DNA of 64,000 nucleotides from Photobacterium gaetbulicola Gung47 (GTDB lineage: Bacteria; Pseudomonadota; Gammaproteobacteria; Enterobacterales; Vibrionaceae). Position numbers and translations under genes: made by a program. Below, in pieces: positions 51,252-60,614 of the stretch (positions within the stretch are counted from its first letter, which is position 1; every line of letters begins with the position of its first letter). The stretch lies in contig CP005974.1 of assembly GCA_000940995.1 (NCBI GenBank), forward strand, positions 434,001 through 498,000, in the 5' to 3' direction. The notes beneath the pieces were generated by a model, which was given only the letters and a program-made list of their open reading frames with translations, was not told the origin of the DNA and did no database searches.

Positions 51252-52601
51252 ATGCGACTGTCGCCACGCAGTACCTTTACCCGTACTCTGATCCTGCTGG
51301 CTGGCTTGCTGATAGCCAGCCAGATTTTCTCTTATCTGGCGGTACTTAACTACGCCTTGCTGCCGAGCCTGCAGCAGTTCAACCGGATCCTCGCCTACGA
51401 GGTGAAGTTGATGCTCAAGGAAGATGTTGAACTCGCCGACGGTAATACTTTCCATCTCGATACTCCGCTCAGGCGCCAGTTGCTCGAGCAGCTGGGGGTG
51501 ACCCTGCATGCCGAGGACGGGACCGATCCTGCCCATGATGAAGAGCTGCAGGAGTTTGCCAAAGCCACGGTCATTGAATACCTCAGTGAGGAGATGACCC
51601 AGGAGCTGGCGTCGCCGACCGAGGTGCGTCTGGTACTAGGGGCGGACAGTTATGTGTTGTGGCTCAGAAGCGAATCGATACCGGGTTACCTGATGCGGAT
51701 CCCGCTCTCGGAGTTGCAGGAAGATGACTTCTCACCGCTGTTCCATTACAGCCTGATCATCGCCTTTATGGTGATTGCAGGCGGTTGGCTGTTTATCCGG
51801 ATCCAGAACCGTCCGCTGGTGGCCCTGGAGCAAGCAGCCCTTCAGGTGGCGAAGGGCGAGACACCACCGGTATTGCCCGAGCGCGGCGCGTCGGAAATTC
51901 GTGCGGTGACCAAGGCATTCAACCGGATGTCGGCAGGCATCAAGCAACTTGAAGACGACCGTGCCCTGCTGATGGCCGGTGTCAGCCATGACTTGCGTAC
52001 GCCACTGACCCGTATCCGCCTGGCGACTGAGATGATGTCACCGGAAGATAGCTATTTGGCCGAGAGCATGATCAATGACACGGAAGAGTGCAACGAGATC
52101 ATCAGCCAGTTCATGGACTATCTCAAGTCAACCAAGAAACAGGCGGAAGAAGAGCTTGAGCTTAACTACCTGCTCGAAGAGGTGGCCGAAGCGGAAGGCG
52201 GGTACGAGCGTCAGGTCGATTTGGCACTGTCTGATATTCCTGGGGTGATTATTGGTAACGGGGTCTCAATCAAGCGCTCGATCACCAACCTGGTGACCAA
52301 TGCCCAGCGCTATGGTAACGGCTGGGTCCAGATTTCCAGTGGCACCGCCGCCGATCGCAAGAGCGCTTGGTTCTGTGTCGAGGACGATGGACCGGGTATT
52401 GATCCTGACCAAGTGGCAAAGATGTTCCAGCCGCTGACCAGGGGAGATACGGCGCGGGGGACGGATACCGAAGGGACCGGTTTGGGGCTGGCGATTGTCA
52501 AACGCATCATTGACCAGCACGAAGGGGTGATTCAGGTCTCCAACCGCCGCGAAGGCGGCCTGCGGGTGCAGATCAGCTTGCCACTGCAGGCCAAGAAGTA
52601 G
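51252..52601 (+). CDS. envZ: Osmolarity sensor histidine kinase EnvZ
   Basis: 449 residues. Membrane helices at about 14-34 and 160-180 flank a periplasmic domain; HAMP domain, then the H box SHDLRTPLTRIRLATEMM (about residue 242), N box SITNLVTNAQRYG, and G boxes VEDDGPGIDPD and GTGLGLAIV. Phosphorylates and dephosphorylates OmpR. Terminator at 52,625. Confidence 0.97.
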   Translation: MRLSPRSTFTRTLILLAGLLIASQIFSYLAVLNYALLPSLQQFNRILAYEVKLMLKEDVELADGNTFHLDTPLRRQLLEQLGVTLHAEDGTDPAHDEELQEFAKATVIEYLSEEMTQELASPTEVRLVLGADSYVLWLRSESIPGYLMRIPLSELQEDDFSPLFHYSLIIAFMVIAGGWLFIRIQNRPLVALEQAALQVAKGETPPVLPERGASEIRAVTKAFNRMSAGIKQLEDDRALLMAGVSHDLRTPLTRIRLATEMMSPEDSYLAESMINDTEECNEIISQFMDYLKSTKKQAEEELELNYLLEEVAEAEGGYERQVDLALSDIPGVIIGNGVSIKRSITNLVTNAQRYGNGWVQISSGTAADRKSAWFCVEDDGPGIDPDQVAKMFQPLTRGDTARGTDTEGTGLGLAIVKRIIDQHEGVIQVSNRREGGLRVQISLPLQAKK

Positions 52602-52624
52602 CGTTCATACCCGTTGGCAAAGTC

Positions 52625-52654
52625 AAAAAAAGCGAGGATTTCCTCGCTTTTTTA
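52625..52654. terminator. Bidirectional terminator between envZ and recG
   Basis: AAAAAAGCGAGGA / TCCTCGCTTTTTT with a TT loop between convergent genes. Confidence 0.88.
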
Positions 52655-52683
52655 TTGCCAGCTGTTAGGTCATGGACCTGCTT

Positions 52684-54765
52684 TTAGGCATTGGAGTAGT
52701 TCTCCCGCTGGCCAAGCCAGCGTTCGATGATGGCCTTGGCATTGTCCGGGTAGTTGTCGTGCAGGTAGCGGGCCAGCTTCTGCACCTGCGGGATCAGGTG
52801 CTGGTCACGAACCAGATCGGCGACCTTGAAGTCGGCAATACCGGTCTGCTTGGTTCCGAGTAGCTCGCCGGGGCCGCGGATTTCCAAATCACGCTGGGCA
52901 ATGACAAAGCCATCGCTGCTCTCGCGCAATACTCCCAGACGTTTTTGCGCCGTTTTCGATAGCGGTGCATGGTAGAGCAGCACGCAGTGGCTGGCAACGC
53001 TGCCCCGGCCAACCCGACCGCGCAACTGGTGCAGCTGGGCCAGACCGAGTCGCTCCGGGTTTTCAATCACCATCAGGCTGGCATTGGGTACGTCTACGCC
53101 GACTTCAATGACGGTGGTCGCAACCAGCAGGTGCAGTTCGCCATCCTTGAAGCGCTTCATCACTGCCTGCTTTTCCGCCGGTTTCATCCTGCCATGAACC
53201 AGCCCGATATTGAGCTCCGGCAGTTGCGCCGTCAGCTCGTCGGCGGTATCGGAGGCGGCCTGGGCTTCCAATACTTCAGACTCATCAATCAAGGTACAGA
53301 CCCAATAGGCTTGGCGGCCTTCATTGAGGCAGGCCGAGCGGATGCGCTCGATGATCTCCTGGCGACGCGAGTCGGGTAGGGCCACAGTCTGGATCGGGGT
53401 GCGGCCGGGTGGTAGCTCGTCGATGACCGAGGTTTCCAAGTCCGCATAGGCGGTCATCGCCAACGTGCGTGGGATAGGGGTGGCGGTCATGATCAGCTGG
53501 TGCGGGTAGCAGCCGCCATTGGCCCCTTTCTCGCGCAACTCGAGGCGCTGGTGAACCCCGAAGCGGTGCTGCTCGTCGATGATCACCAATGCCAAGTTAT
53601 TGAATACCACCTGCTCCTGGAACAGGGCGTGGGTACCGACCACCATCTTCGCCTCGCCACTCTCGATACGGGCCAGCTCCTTGTCACGGCCCTTGCCCTT
53701 GAGCTTGCCGGCCAGCCAGCCCACCTCAATGCCCAGCGGGTTGAGCCAGGCGGCAAAGTTGATCGCATGCTGTTCGGCCAGCAGCTCGGTCGGTGCCATC
53801 AGCGCGACTTGGTAGCCATGCTCAATAGCGCGCAAGGCAGCTAGCGCGGCAACCAGGGTTTTGCCCGAGCCGACATCGCCCTGTACCAGGCGCATCATCG
53901 GGTGCGGCACGGCAAGATCACGCTCGATATCGGCCACCACCCGCTGCTGGGCTCCGGTCGGGCTGAACGGCAGGCTGGCCAGCAGTTTGTCTTTGAGTGT
54001 ATTGCTTGCGGCAAGCGGCCAGGCGGCATGGCGTTGGCTTTTGTGGCGCACGGCCAGCATCGACAGGTTCTGGGCCAGCAGCTCTTCGAGGATCAGGCGT
54101 TGTTGGGCCGGGTGCTTGCCTTCCTCGAGCTGGTCGAGGGAGACATCCGGTGTCGGCCGGTGCATCACATGCAGGGCCTGCGACAGGGTCATCTGGCGGT
54201 CGTACAATCCCTCGGGTAACAGCTCGCGCACCGCCGACTTGTCAAGCAGGCGCATGGCCTGATCGGTCAGGTTGCGCAGGGTCAGCTGACGCAGGCCATC
54301 GGTAGTTGGGTAAACCGGTGTCAGGGTTTCCTCGACACTGAGCTCGGTCGGCTCGGAGAAGACCTTGTAGTCGGGGTGGATGATCTCCAGTCCGTACTTG
54401 CCGCGCTTGATCTCGCCGTAGGCCTTGACCTGCTTGCCCTCGCTGAGGCTGTTTTTCATCGCGGCATTGAAGTTGAAAAAACGCAGGGTGGCGCTGCCGG
54501 TCTGGTCGCCGATTTTGACCGTCAGCATCCGGCGTTTGCCGAAAGTGATATTGCTGCTCAGTACCTCGCCCTGAATGGTCAGGTGCTGACCGGCCATGGC
54601 GCTGGCAATTGGCCAGATCCGGGTACGGTCTTCATAGCGGAGCGGAAGGTGGAAGAGGAGATCCTGCACGGTGTGCAGACCGATTTTTTCCAGTTTTTCT
54701 GCCATTTTGGCACCGACGCCCGACAGCTCGGTCAGGGCTATGGTATCGAGAACTTGTCCGCTCAT
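52684..54765 (-). CDS. recG: ATP-dependent DNA helicase RecG
   Basis: 693 residues (E. coli 693). N-terminal wedge with OB fold (TIQGEVLSSNITFGKRRMLT), Walker A GDVGSGKTLVAAL (about 298), DEQH box IIDEQHRFGVHQRL and C-terminal helicase motifs VATTVIEVGVDVPNAS and HQLRGRVGRG. It remodels stalled forks and Holliday junctions. It lies 12 bases after trmH. Confidence 0.98.
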   Translation of the reverse strand: MSGQVLDTIALTELSGVGAKMAEKLEKIGLHTVQDLLFHLPLRYEDRTRIWPIASAMAGQHLTIQGEVLSSNITFGKRRMLTVKIGDQTGSATLRFFNFNAAMKNSLSEGKQVKAYGEIKRGKYGLEIIHPDYKVFSEPTELSVEETLTPVYPTTDGLRQLTLRNLTDQAMRLLDKSAVRELLPEGLYDRQMTLSQALHVMHRPTPDVSLDQLEEGKHPAQQRLILEELLAQNLSMLAVRHKSQRHAAWPLAASNTLKDKLLASLPFSPTGAQQRVVADIERDLAVPHPMMRLVQGDVGSGKTLVAALAALRAIEHGYQVALMAPTELLAEQHAINFAAWLNPLGIEVGWLAGKLKGKGRDKELARIESGEAKMVVGTHALFQEQVVFNNLALVIIDEQHRFGVHQRLELREKGANGGCYPHQLIMTATPIPRTLAMTAYADLETSVIDELPPGRTPIQTVALPDSRRQEIIERIRSACLNEGRQAYWVCTLIDESEVLEAQAASDTADELTAQLPELNIGLVHGRMKPAEKQAVMKRFKDGELHLLVATTVIEVGVDVPNASLMVIENPERLGLAQLHQLRGRVGRGSVASHCVLLYHAPLSKTAQKRLGVLRESSDGFVIAQRDLEIRGPGELLGTKQTGIADFKVADLVRDQHLIPQVQKLARYLHDNYPDNAKAIIERWLGQRENYSNA

Positions 54766-54777
54766 CGCTACTTCCTT

Positions 54778-55491
54778 TTAAGGTAAGGCTTTTTTCTTTT
54801 TCGGCTCGGTGGCCTGCATGATGCTCCACCACTGCTCATCGGCAGCGATCTGGCCGTGTTCGTCCAGTGGCGGGTAGGGCAGTCCCTTGCGGCGGGCAAC
54901 TTTGGCCAATACCGGGTGACCGCGTTCGAACAGGATGCGGTGGACCACCTCGTCCGACAGTAGGGTTTTCTCCCGGTTATACATACCGGCATTCTGGCGC
55001 TGGCGCTGTGCTTCGTAAAGGATCAGGGCACTGGCCACCGAAACATTCAATGACTGTACCATACCTACCATCGGGATGATGATATCCTGATCGGCCATTG
55101 CCAGCGCTTCAGCGGTGATCCCATTTTTCTCGCCGCCGAGGATAACCGCGGTCGGCTTGGTGTAATCTACCTCACGGAAATCAATCGCGGTGTCGGACAG
55201 GTTGGTGGCCAGCACCTGCATGCCCTGTGCCTTGAGCGCACCGACCGCATTGACCATCGAGTCGTGGGTTTCGAGCTCGACCCAGTTGCGGGCGCCGGCC
55301 GAGGTATTGCCCAGCATTCGCATGCCGTTGTTGGGCCATACCGCGTGCACTTTATGGATACCCACGGCATCGGCGGTGCGGACAATGGCCGAGACATTGT
55401 TGGGCTTGTGGACTTCTTCCATGCACACCGTCAAGTCTGGCTGGCGGGTGGCAAGGACCTCGTGGATACGTTGGAAGCGTTCTGGGCTCAT
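54778..55491 (-). CDS. trmH: tRNA (guanosine-18-2'-O)-methyltransferase TrmH
   Basis: 237 residues, SPOUT fold. Motif 1 EEVHKPNNVSAIVRTADAVG (Arg about residue 40), motif 2 VILGGEKNGITAEAL and motif 3 IPMVGMVQSLNVSVASALIL form the knotted SAM site. It methylates the ribose of G18 in tRNA. It lies between spoT and recG, the standard order (E. coli spoT-trmH-recG). Confidence 0.95.
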   Translation of the reverse strand: MSPERFQRIHEVLATRQPDLTVCMEEVHKPNNVSAIVRTADAVGIHKVHAVWPNNGMRMLGNTSAGARNWVELETHDSMVNAVGALKAQGMQVLATNLSDTAIDFREVDYTKPTAVILGGEKNGITAEALAMADQDIIIPMVGMVQSLNVSVASALILYEAQRQRQNAGMYNREKTLLSDEVVHRILFERGHPVLAKVARRKGLPYPPLDEHGQIAADEQWWSIMQATEPKKKKALP

Positions 55492-55507
55492 GTTGTGTTA
55501 CCTAAAG

Positions 55508-55530
55508 AAAACGCCCGCGAGCGGGCGTTT
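55508..55530 (-). terminator. Hairpin between spoT and trmH
   Basis: AAAACGCCCGC / GCGGGCGTTT perfect stem with a GA centre, followed on the minus strand by TTTTC. It could reduce read-through from spoT into trmH. Confidence 0.65.
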
Positions 55531-55566
55531 GTATTCAGTGACGGGCCAGTATGCGACTGGCGCGGT

Positions 55567-57669
55567 TTAGTTTTTCTGGCGTGAGACACGCACCACGTTC
55601 GGCATGACCCGGATCCGGCGCATAATGTTGGCCAGGTGGATACGTCCCTTGGTGGTCAGGCGCACGGTAATGGTATACAGGCGGCCGTCTTTCTCTTCCG
55701 TTGCCAGGCCCTGGATGTTCGATCCGGTCGCGGCAATGGTGTTGGTCAAATCGGCCAGTGCACCCTGGTGGTTTTGCATGTCGACCTTGAGTGAGGTGAC
55801 AAACTCCTGCTCAAAGTCCTCGCTCCACTCCACCGCCATGTATTTATCCGGCTCTCTTTGGTAGCCGCGGATGTTGGCACATTCCTCGCGGTGGATCACC
55901 AGGCCTTTGCCCGGGCTGACGTGGGCCATGATCGGGTCACCGTGAATAGGATGACAGCAGTTGGCAAAGGTCAGCAAGATACCGTCGGCACCGCGGATCG
56001 GCAGGCGCTGATCGGATTCCTTCGGTGTCAGCTCATCGGCATTGCCCAACAGGCGGCGGGAGATCACTACGCTCATCAGCTCACCGAGGCCAATTTCGGC
56101 CAGCAGATCTTCGAGGCTGGTCAGCCGCAGATCGGTCAAAACCTGCTGCAGGTTATTCGCATCGATCTGGTCGATGTTGATAGCCCCGAGGGCGTGGTTG
56201 AGCAGGCGGCGGCCAAGGGTGATCGACTCTTCGCGGCGCATGGTCTTGAGCACCTGGCGGATCTTGGTGCGGGCGCGGGAAGTGACCACGTAGTTGAGCC
56301 AGGCGGCATTCGGGCGGGCACCCGGCGCACTGATGATCTCGATGGTCTGGCCGTTTTTCAGCGGTTTGCTCAGTGGGTAAGGCTGGCGCTCGACCCGGGC
56401 CCCGACACAGGCATTGCCGACATCGGTGTGTACCGCGTAGGCAAAGTCGACCGCCGTCGCTCCGACAGGCAGTTCAACTATCCGGCCTTTGGGCGTAAAG
56501 ACGTAAATTTCGTCCGGGAACAGATCGGACTTAACGTTCTCGATAAACTCGAACGAGCTGCCGGCGCTTTGCTGCAGCTCCAGCAGGCTCTGCATCCAGC
56601 GTTGGGCCTTGACCTGCGCGGTGGTCCCGGAGCTTTCGCCATCTTTGTAGGCCCAGTGGGCGGCAACCCCTTTATCGGCCATCTGATCCATATCTTCGGT
56701 ACGGATCTGGACTTCGACGGGCACCCCGTGCGGGCCGACCAGCGAGGTATGCAGTGACTGGTAGCCGTTGGCTTTCGGGATCGCGATATAGTCTTTCATC
56801 CGGCTCGGGCGCGGCTTGTACAGGTTATGGACCTGTCCCAGTACGCGGTAGCAGGTATCCAGATTACTGACCAGCACCCGGAAGGCGTAGATGTCCATGA
56901 TCGAATGGAAGCGCTGCTCCTTGTTCTTCATCTTGTTGTAGATGGAGTACAGGTTCTTCTCGCGGCCTTGTACCGTGCCTTCGATCCCCGCGTCCTTGAG
57001 GCGGCCCTCAATCTCGGCGTGGATCTTGTTAATCATTTCTTTGCGGTTACCCCGTGCGGCAGCCACCACTTCCTTCAACACGCGGTAACGGTTCGGATAC
57101 AGGGCTTCGAAACCCAGCTCTTCCAGTTCGGTCTTGATGTTGTGGATACCCAGGCGGTGCGCCAGTGGAGAGAAGATCTCCAGTGTCTCGCGGGCAATAC
57201 GGCGGCGCTTGTCCGGACGCAGGGCACCCAAGGTGCGCATGTTGTGCGTACGGTCGGCCAGCTTGATGAGGATAACGCGGATGTCATGGGCCATGGCCAT
57301 TATCATCTTGCGGAAGTTCTCGGCTTGCGCTTCTTTGCGATCGCGAAACTTCAGCTTGTCCAGCTTGGAGACCCCATCGACCAGCTCGGCCACGGTAGAG
57401 CCAAAGCGACTGTCGAGATCGTCTTTGGTGACCTCGGTATCTTCGATGACATCGTGGAGGAGGGCTGCCATCAAGGTTTCGTAGTCGAGGCGCATTTCGG
57501 CCAGGATACGGGCAACGGCAATAGGGTGGATGATGTAAGGTTCACCGCTGGAGCGGGTTTGCCCTTCGTGGGCATCACGCGCAACGAGATAGGCCTGCCT
57601 GAGCGCCTCGATTTGGGACTCAGGCAGGTATTCGATTGCGACTTCTTTCAGGCTATCAAAAAGATACAA
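55567..57669 (-). CDS. spoT: Bifunctional (p)ppGpp synthase/hydrolase SpoT
   Basis: 700 residues from a TTG start (MYLFDSLKEVAIEYLPESQI); E. coli spoT also starts with TTG. HD hydrolase domain (MAALLHDVIEDTEV, about 70-83), synthetase domain (RPSRMKDYIAIPKANGYQSL, about 255-275), TGS (YVFTPKGRIVELPVGATAVD) and a C-terminal ACT domain. It sets ppGpp levels in response to carbon, lipid and iron stress. It is in the gmk-rpoZ-spoT order. Confidence 0.97.
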   Translation of the reverse strand: MYLFDSLKEVAIEYLPESQIEALRQAYLVARDAHEGQTRSSGEPYIIHPIAVARILAEMRLDYETLMAALLHDVIEDTEVTKDDLDSRFGSTVAELVDGVSKLDKLKFRDRKEAQAENFRKMIMAMAHDIRVILIKLADRTHNMRTLGALRPDKRRRIARETLEIFSPLAHRLGIHNIKTELEELGFEALYPNRYRVLKEVVAAARGNRKEMINKIHAEIEGRLKDAGIEGTVQGREKNLYSIYNKMKNKEQRFHSIMDIYAFRVLVSNLDTCYRVLGQVHNLYKPRPSRMKDYIAIPKANGYQSLHTSLVGPHGVPVEVQIRTEDMDQMADKGVAAHWAYKDGESSGTTAQVKAQRWMQSLLELQQSAGSSFEFIENVKSDLFPDEIYVFTPKGRIVELPVGATAVDFAYAVHTDVGNACVGARVERQPYPLSKPLKNGQTIEIISAPGARPNAAWLNYVVTSRARTKIRQVLKTMRREESITLGRRLLNHALGAINIDQIDANNLQQVLTDLRLTSLEDLLAEIGLGELMSVVISRRLLGNADELTPKESDQRLPIRGADGILLTFANCCHPIHGDPIMAHVSPGKGLVIHREECANIRGYQREPDKYMAVEWSEDFEQEFVTSLKVDMQNHQGALADLTNTIAATGSNIQGLATEEKDGRLYTITVRLTTKGRIHLANIMRRIRVMPNVVRVSRQKN

Positions 57670-57687
57670 TTCGCCCGGTTCCCTGAA

Positions 57688-57963
57688 TTAACGGTTGTCG
57701 CCGGCAATAGCGCTAACAGCTGCTAGCTCTGCTGCTTCTTGCTCTTGAAGTTCCTGACGCTCGCGAGCATCGAGGATATCTTTCGTGATCAGACCTTCTT
57801 CGATTTCACGAAGGGCGATAACGGTGTACTTGTCGTTTTCTTCCGGAACCAGTGGATCCTTACCGCCGGTTTGCATCTGACGAGCGCGGCGAGCAGCAAT
57901 TTGGATTAGATCGAAACGGTTGCCAATTTTATCAACAGCGTCTTGAACGGTTACGCGTGCCAT
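57688..57963 (-). CDS. rpoZ: RNA polymerase omega subunit
   Basis: 91 residues, MARVTVQDAVDKIGNRFDLI and AARRARQMQTGGKDPLVPEE, the standard omega sequence. It helps assemble RNA polymerase and forms one ppGpp site. It precedes spoT by 18 bases, so stringent-response partner and target are in one operon. GGAG precedes the ATG. Confidence 0.98.
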   Translation of the reverse strand: MARVTVQDAVDKIGNRFDLIQIAARRARQMQTGGKDPLVPEENDKYTVIALREIEEGLITKDILDARERQELQEQEAAELAAVSAIAGDNR

Positions 57964-58014
57964 GGAGGACTCCAGTGGTTATATAAATAAAGATGGAAAA
58001 TTGTACAAAAATAC

Positions 58015-58641
58015 TTACTGTTCTGCCAGTAGAGCATTGAGCATGCTGTTATATTTAGCAGCTTGCTTGTCTTGCTTCAATCGTTCTGCGCGGATAATGG
58101 CTTTGAAATCCATCAGCGCGACGTCGAAATCATCGTTGACGATGACGTAGTCGTACTCGTTGTAATGCGAGATCTCCGAACGGGCTTCCTGCATGCGGCG
58201 GGCGATAACAGCATCGCTGTCCTGGCCACGGGCATTGAGGCGACGCTCCAACTCTTCTTTCGAAGGCGGCAGGATGAACAGGCTTTTTGCTTGTGGCATC
58301 TGCTTGCGGATCTGGCGGGCACCCTGCCAATCGATATCGAGGAATACATCGATACCCTTGTTCAGCTGCTGTTCGATCCATGGGCGAGATGTGCCGTAGT
58401 AGTTGCCGAAAACTTCAGCGTGCTCAAGGAATGCCCCTTGCTCTACTAGCTCTTGGAACTCTTCTACGCTAACGAAATTGTAATGAACACCGTGCTCTTC
58501 GCCCGGACGCATGCCACGGGTGGTGTGAGAGACGGATACTTTCATGTCATAGATCGGGTTGGTTTCCAACAGGGCGTTAATCAGACTGGATTTGCCTGCG
58601 CCGCTCGGGGCCGACACAATGTATAGAGTACCTTTGCTCAT
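58015..58641 (-). CDS. gmk: Guanylate kinase
   Basis: 208 residues. P-loop SAPSGAGKSSL (about 10-20), GMP-binding SVSHTTRGMRPGEEHGVHYN and the segment LDIDWQGARQIRK. It phosphorylates GMP to GDP. First gene of the gmk-rpoZ-spoT cluster; 51 bases to rpoZ. Confidence 0.98.
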   Translation of the reverse strand: MSKGTLYIVSAPSGAGKSSLINALLETNPIYDMKVSVSHTTRGMRPGEEHGVHYNFVSVEEFQELVEQGAFLEHAEVFGNYYGTSRPWIEQQLNKGIDVFLDIDWQGARQIRKQMPQAKSLFILPPSKEELERRLNARGQDSDAVIARRMQEARSEISHYNEYDYVIVNDDFDVALMDFKAIIRAERLKQDKQAAKYNSMLNALLAEQ

Positions 58642-58811
58642 TGCCTATTTTCACTCAGTGATAGAAGGGCGCGCAGATTATCATGATCCGCGCGCAAAAG
58701 AAATTAGCTGGTTGCTTGAAAATTCAACTTTTTGCTCGAGTTAAAGTTAAGCCTAGTTGGAATTTATGATCATTTCATAACTGGTTGTCACTGGCGTAGG
58801 GGATTGCCTGG

Positions 58812-60365
58812 TTAGGGCTTGCCTGATCCCGGTCCATTGCCGGCCCGGGTGAACCCGCCATAGAGATCGAGCCGGCGGTGGCGCAGGTTGGTGACCGAGC
58901 CTTCGGTATTGAGGTACTTGAGCTTGTCGAGTTCGACATCGGCGAAGATGATCATTTCCGTGTTGGCGCTGGCTTCGGTAATGGTGGCGTCGTGGGGGAA
59001 ATAGATATCGGATGGCGAAAAAACCGCTGACTGGGCATATTGGATATCGACGTTATTGACCCGTGGCAAGTTACCGACGCTGCCGCCGAGTGCCACGTAA
59101 CATTCATTTTCGATAGCCCTTGCCTGGGCGCACAGCCTGACCCGCAAGTAGCCATTTTTGGTGTCTGTCCAAAAAGGCACAAACATGATTTGTACACCTT
59201 GCTCAGCCAGCATCCGTCCCAGTTCGGGGAATTCTGCATCGTAGCAGATGAGGATGCCGACCCGTCCGGCATCCGTCTCGAAGACCTTCACTTTGTCGCC
59301 GCCGTCAATGACCCAGTCTTTTTGCTCATGCGGGGTGATATGGATCTTGTACTGTTCGTCGATACAGCCATCACGGTGCAGCAGGTAGGAGACATTGTAC
59401 AGGCGGTCATGTTCCAGTATCGGCATGCTGCCCGAGATGATGTTGATATTGTAGGTGACGGCCATTTGGGAAAAGCGCTGCTTGATGTCTTCGCTGAATT
59501 CGCTGAGAAACCGGATCGCCTCGACTGGGCTGAGCTCGGGCCTGAGCCCCATCAACGGGGCATTGAAGAACTCGGGGAAGAGCGCAAAGTCGGCCTGGTA
59601 GTTGGAGAGCGAGGAGACAAAGAATTCGGCCTGGTCGATCAGATCGTCCACCGACACCATCTTGCGCATTTGCCATTGGACAATCCCTATCCGGACGATT
59701 TTCTTCTCGGACTCGATGACCGACGGCATTTCCTCGTCGTAAAACACATTGTCCCATTCCAGCAAGGTCGCGTAGCCGCAGGACTTGGCATCTTCGGGTA
59801 AGTAATTCTTCATCAGTCGTTTGACGTCAAAATCATTGGCCAGCTGGAACGACAGGATGGGATCGTGGATTTCCTTGCGCTTGACCTTCTCGAGGTACTC
59901 GATAACCGTGAGCTGGTCTGCCACCTTGTGGTAGCCTGGGAGGCGCCCTCCTGCCAGGATAGCCTTGAGGTTGGTGCTGCGGCAGAGCTCCTTGCGGGCG
60001 TCGTAGAGACGCCGGCCCAAGCGAAGCCCGCGGTAATCGGGATGGACGAACACATCGAGGCCGTATAGCGCATCCCCGGTGACTTGATGCTGGATCACAT
60101 TCTGCTCGCTGATGATGTCGGTGTAGGCGTGGTTTAGGGAGAAACGGTTGTAGTTAACCTTGATGGTGAGGGCGGCCCCGACTATCTTGCCGCTGTCTTC
60201 GATACAGATCTGGCCGTCGGGGAACTGGTGGATCAAATCCATGATCGTCATGCGCGGCCATGCGCCCCCGACATCGGCAAAGACCAAATCCATCAGGGCT
60301 GCCAGCTCGTCGTAATCACTGGGCTCGATTGCACGAAGGTTTAGCAAAGGGGTATTGGTATCCAT
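58812..60365 (-). CDS. GNAT acetyltransferase fused to carbon-nitrogen hydrolase
   Basis: 517 residues from the ATG at 60365 (an ATG three codons upstream is possible). Residues 1-215 form a GNAT domain (LDVFVHPDYRGLRLGRRLYDAR with the acetyl-CoA loop). Residues 225-505 form a nitrilase-superfamily domain with the catalytic triad Glu (ALFPEFFNAPL), Lys (YKIHITPHEQ) and Cys (ILICYDAEFPE). Such fusions are found in many bacteria; the substrate is unknown, perhaps an amide made or tagged by acetylation. It is monocistronic with its own terminator region. Confidence 0.85.
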   Translation of the reverse strand: MDTNTPLLNLRAIEPSDYDELAALMDLVFADVGGAWPRMTIMDLIHQFPDGQICIEDSGKIVGAALTIKVNYNRFSLNHAYTDIISEQNVIQHQVTGDALYGLDVFVHPDYRGLRLGRRLYDARKELCRSTNLKAILAGGRLPGYHKVADQLTVIEYLEKVKRKEIHDPILSFQLANDFDVKRLMKNYLPEDAKSCGYATLLEWDNVFYDEEMPSVIESEKKIVRIGIVQWQMRKMVSVDDLIDQAEFFVSSLSNYQADFALFPEFFNAPLMGLRPELSPVEAIRFLSEFSEDIKQRFSQMAVTYNINIISGSMPILEHDRLYNVSYLLHRDGCIDEQYKIHITPHEQKDWVIDGGDKVKVFETDAGRVGILICYDAEFPELGRMLAEQGVQIMFVPFWTDTKNGYLRVRLCAQARAIENECYVALGGSVGNLPRVNNVDIQYAQSAVFSPSDIYFPHDATITEASANTEMIIFADVELDKLKYLNTEGSVTNLRHRRLDLYGGFTRAGNGPGSGKP

Positions 60366-60548
60366 TCTCACCATCTCTTATATCGGGTGACTCATCAGGG
60401 CCTGAGAGATTAGTGCGAGATACCGGACGCTGAGTGAGTCACTTGGCTGTTTGGTGTTACTTAAATGTAGTTATTATGTGTCTTTTGGGGCGGGTTGAGA
60501 ATGTTTTTTGTTGTGGACTGGCAAAAAGAAGGGGCTAGCCATATAGAA

Positions 60549-60575
60549 ATAAAGCCCTAAGGAGTAGGGCTTTAT
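60549..60575 (-). terminator. yicC terminator
   Basis: ATAAAGCCCTA / TAGGGCTTTAT with an AGGAG loop, 40 bases after the yicC stop on the minus strand. Confidence 0.8.
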
Positions 60576-60614
60576 CGTCAGGTGCCAGGCTATACGCTGG
60601 GGGGGACGCGGGTC

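Noticed and set aside
55858..57726. Two plus-strand frames of about 299 codons opposite spoT
   Set aside because: Antisense shadows of a confidently identified gene, with no domain resemblance.
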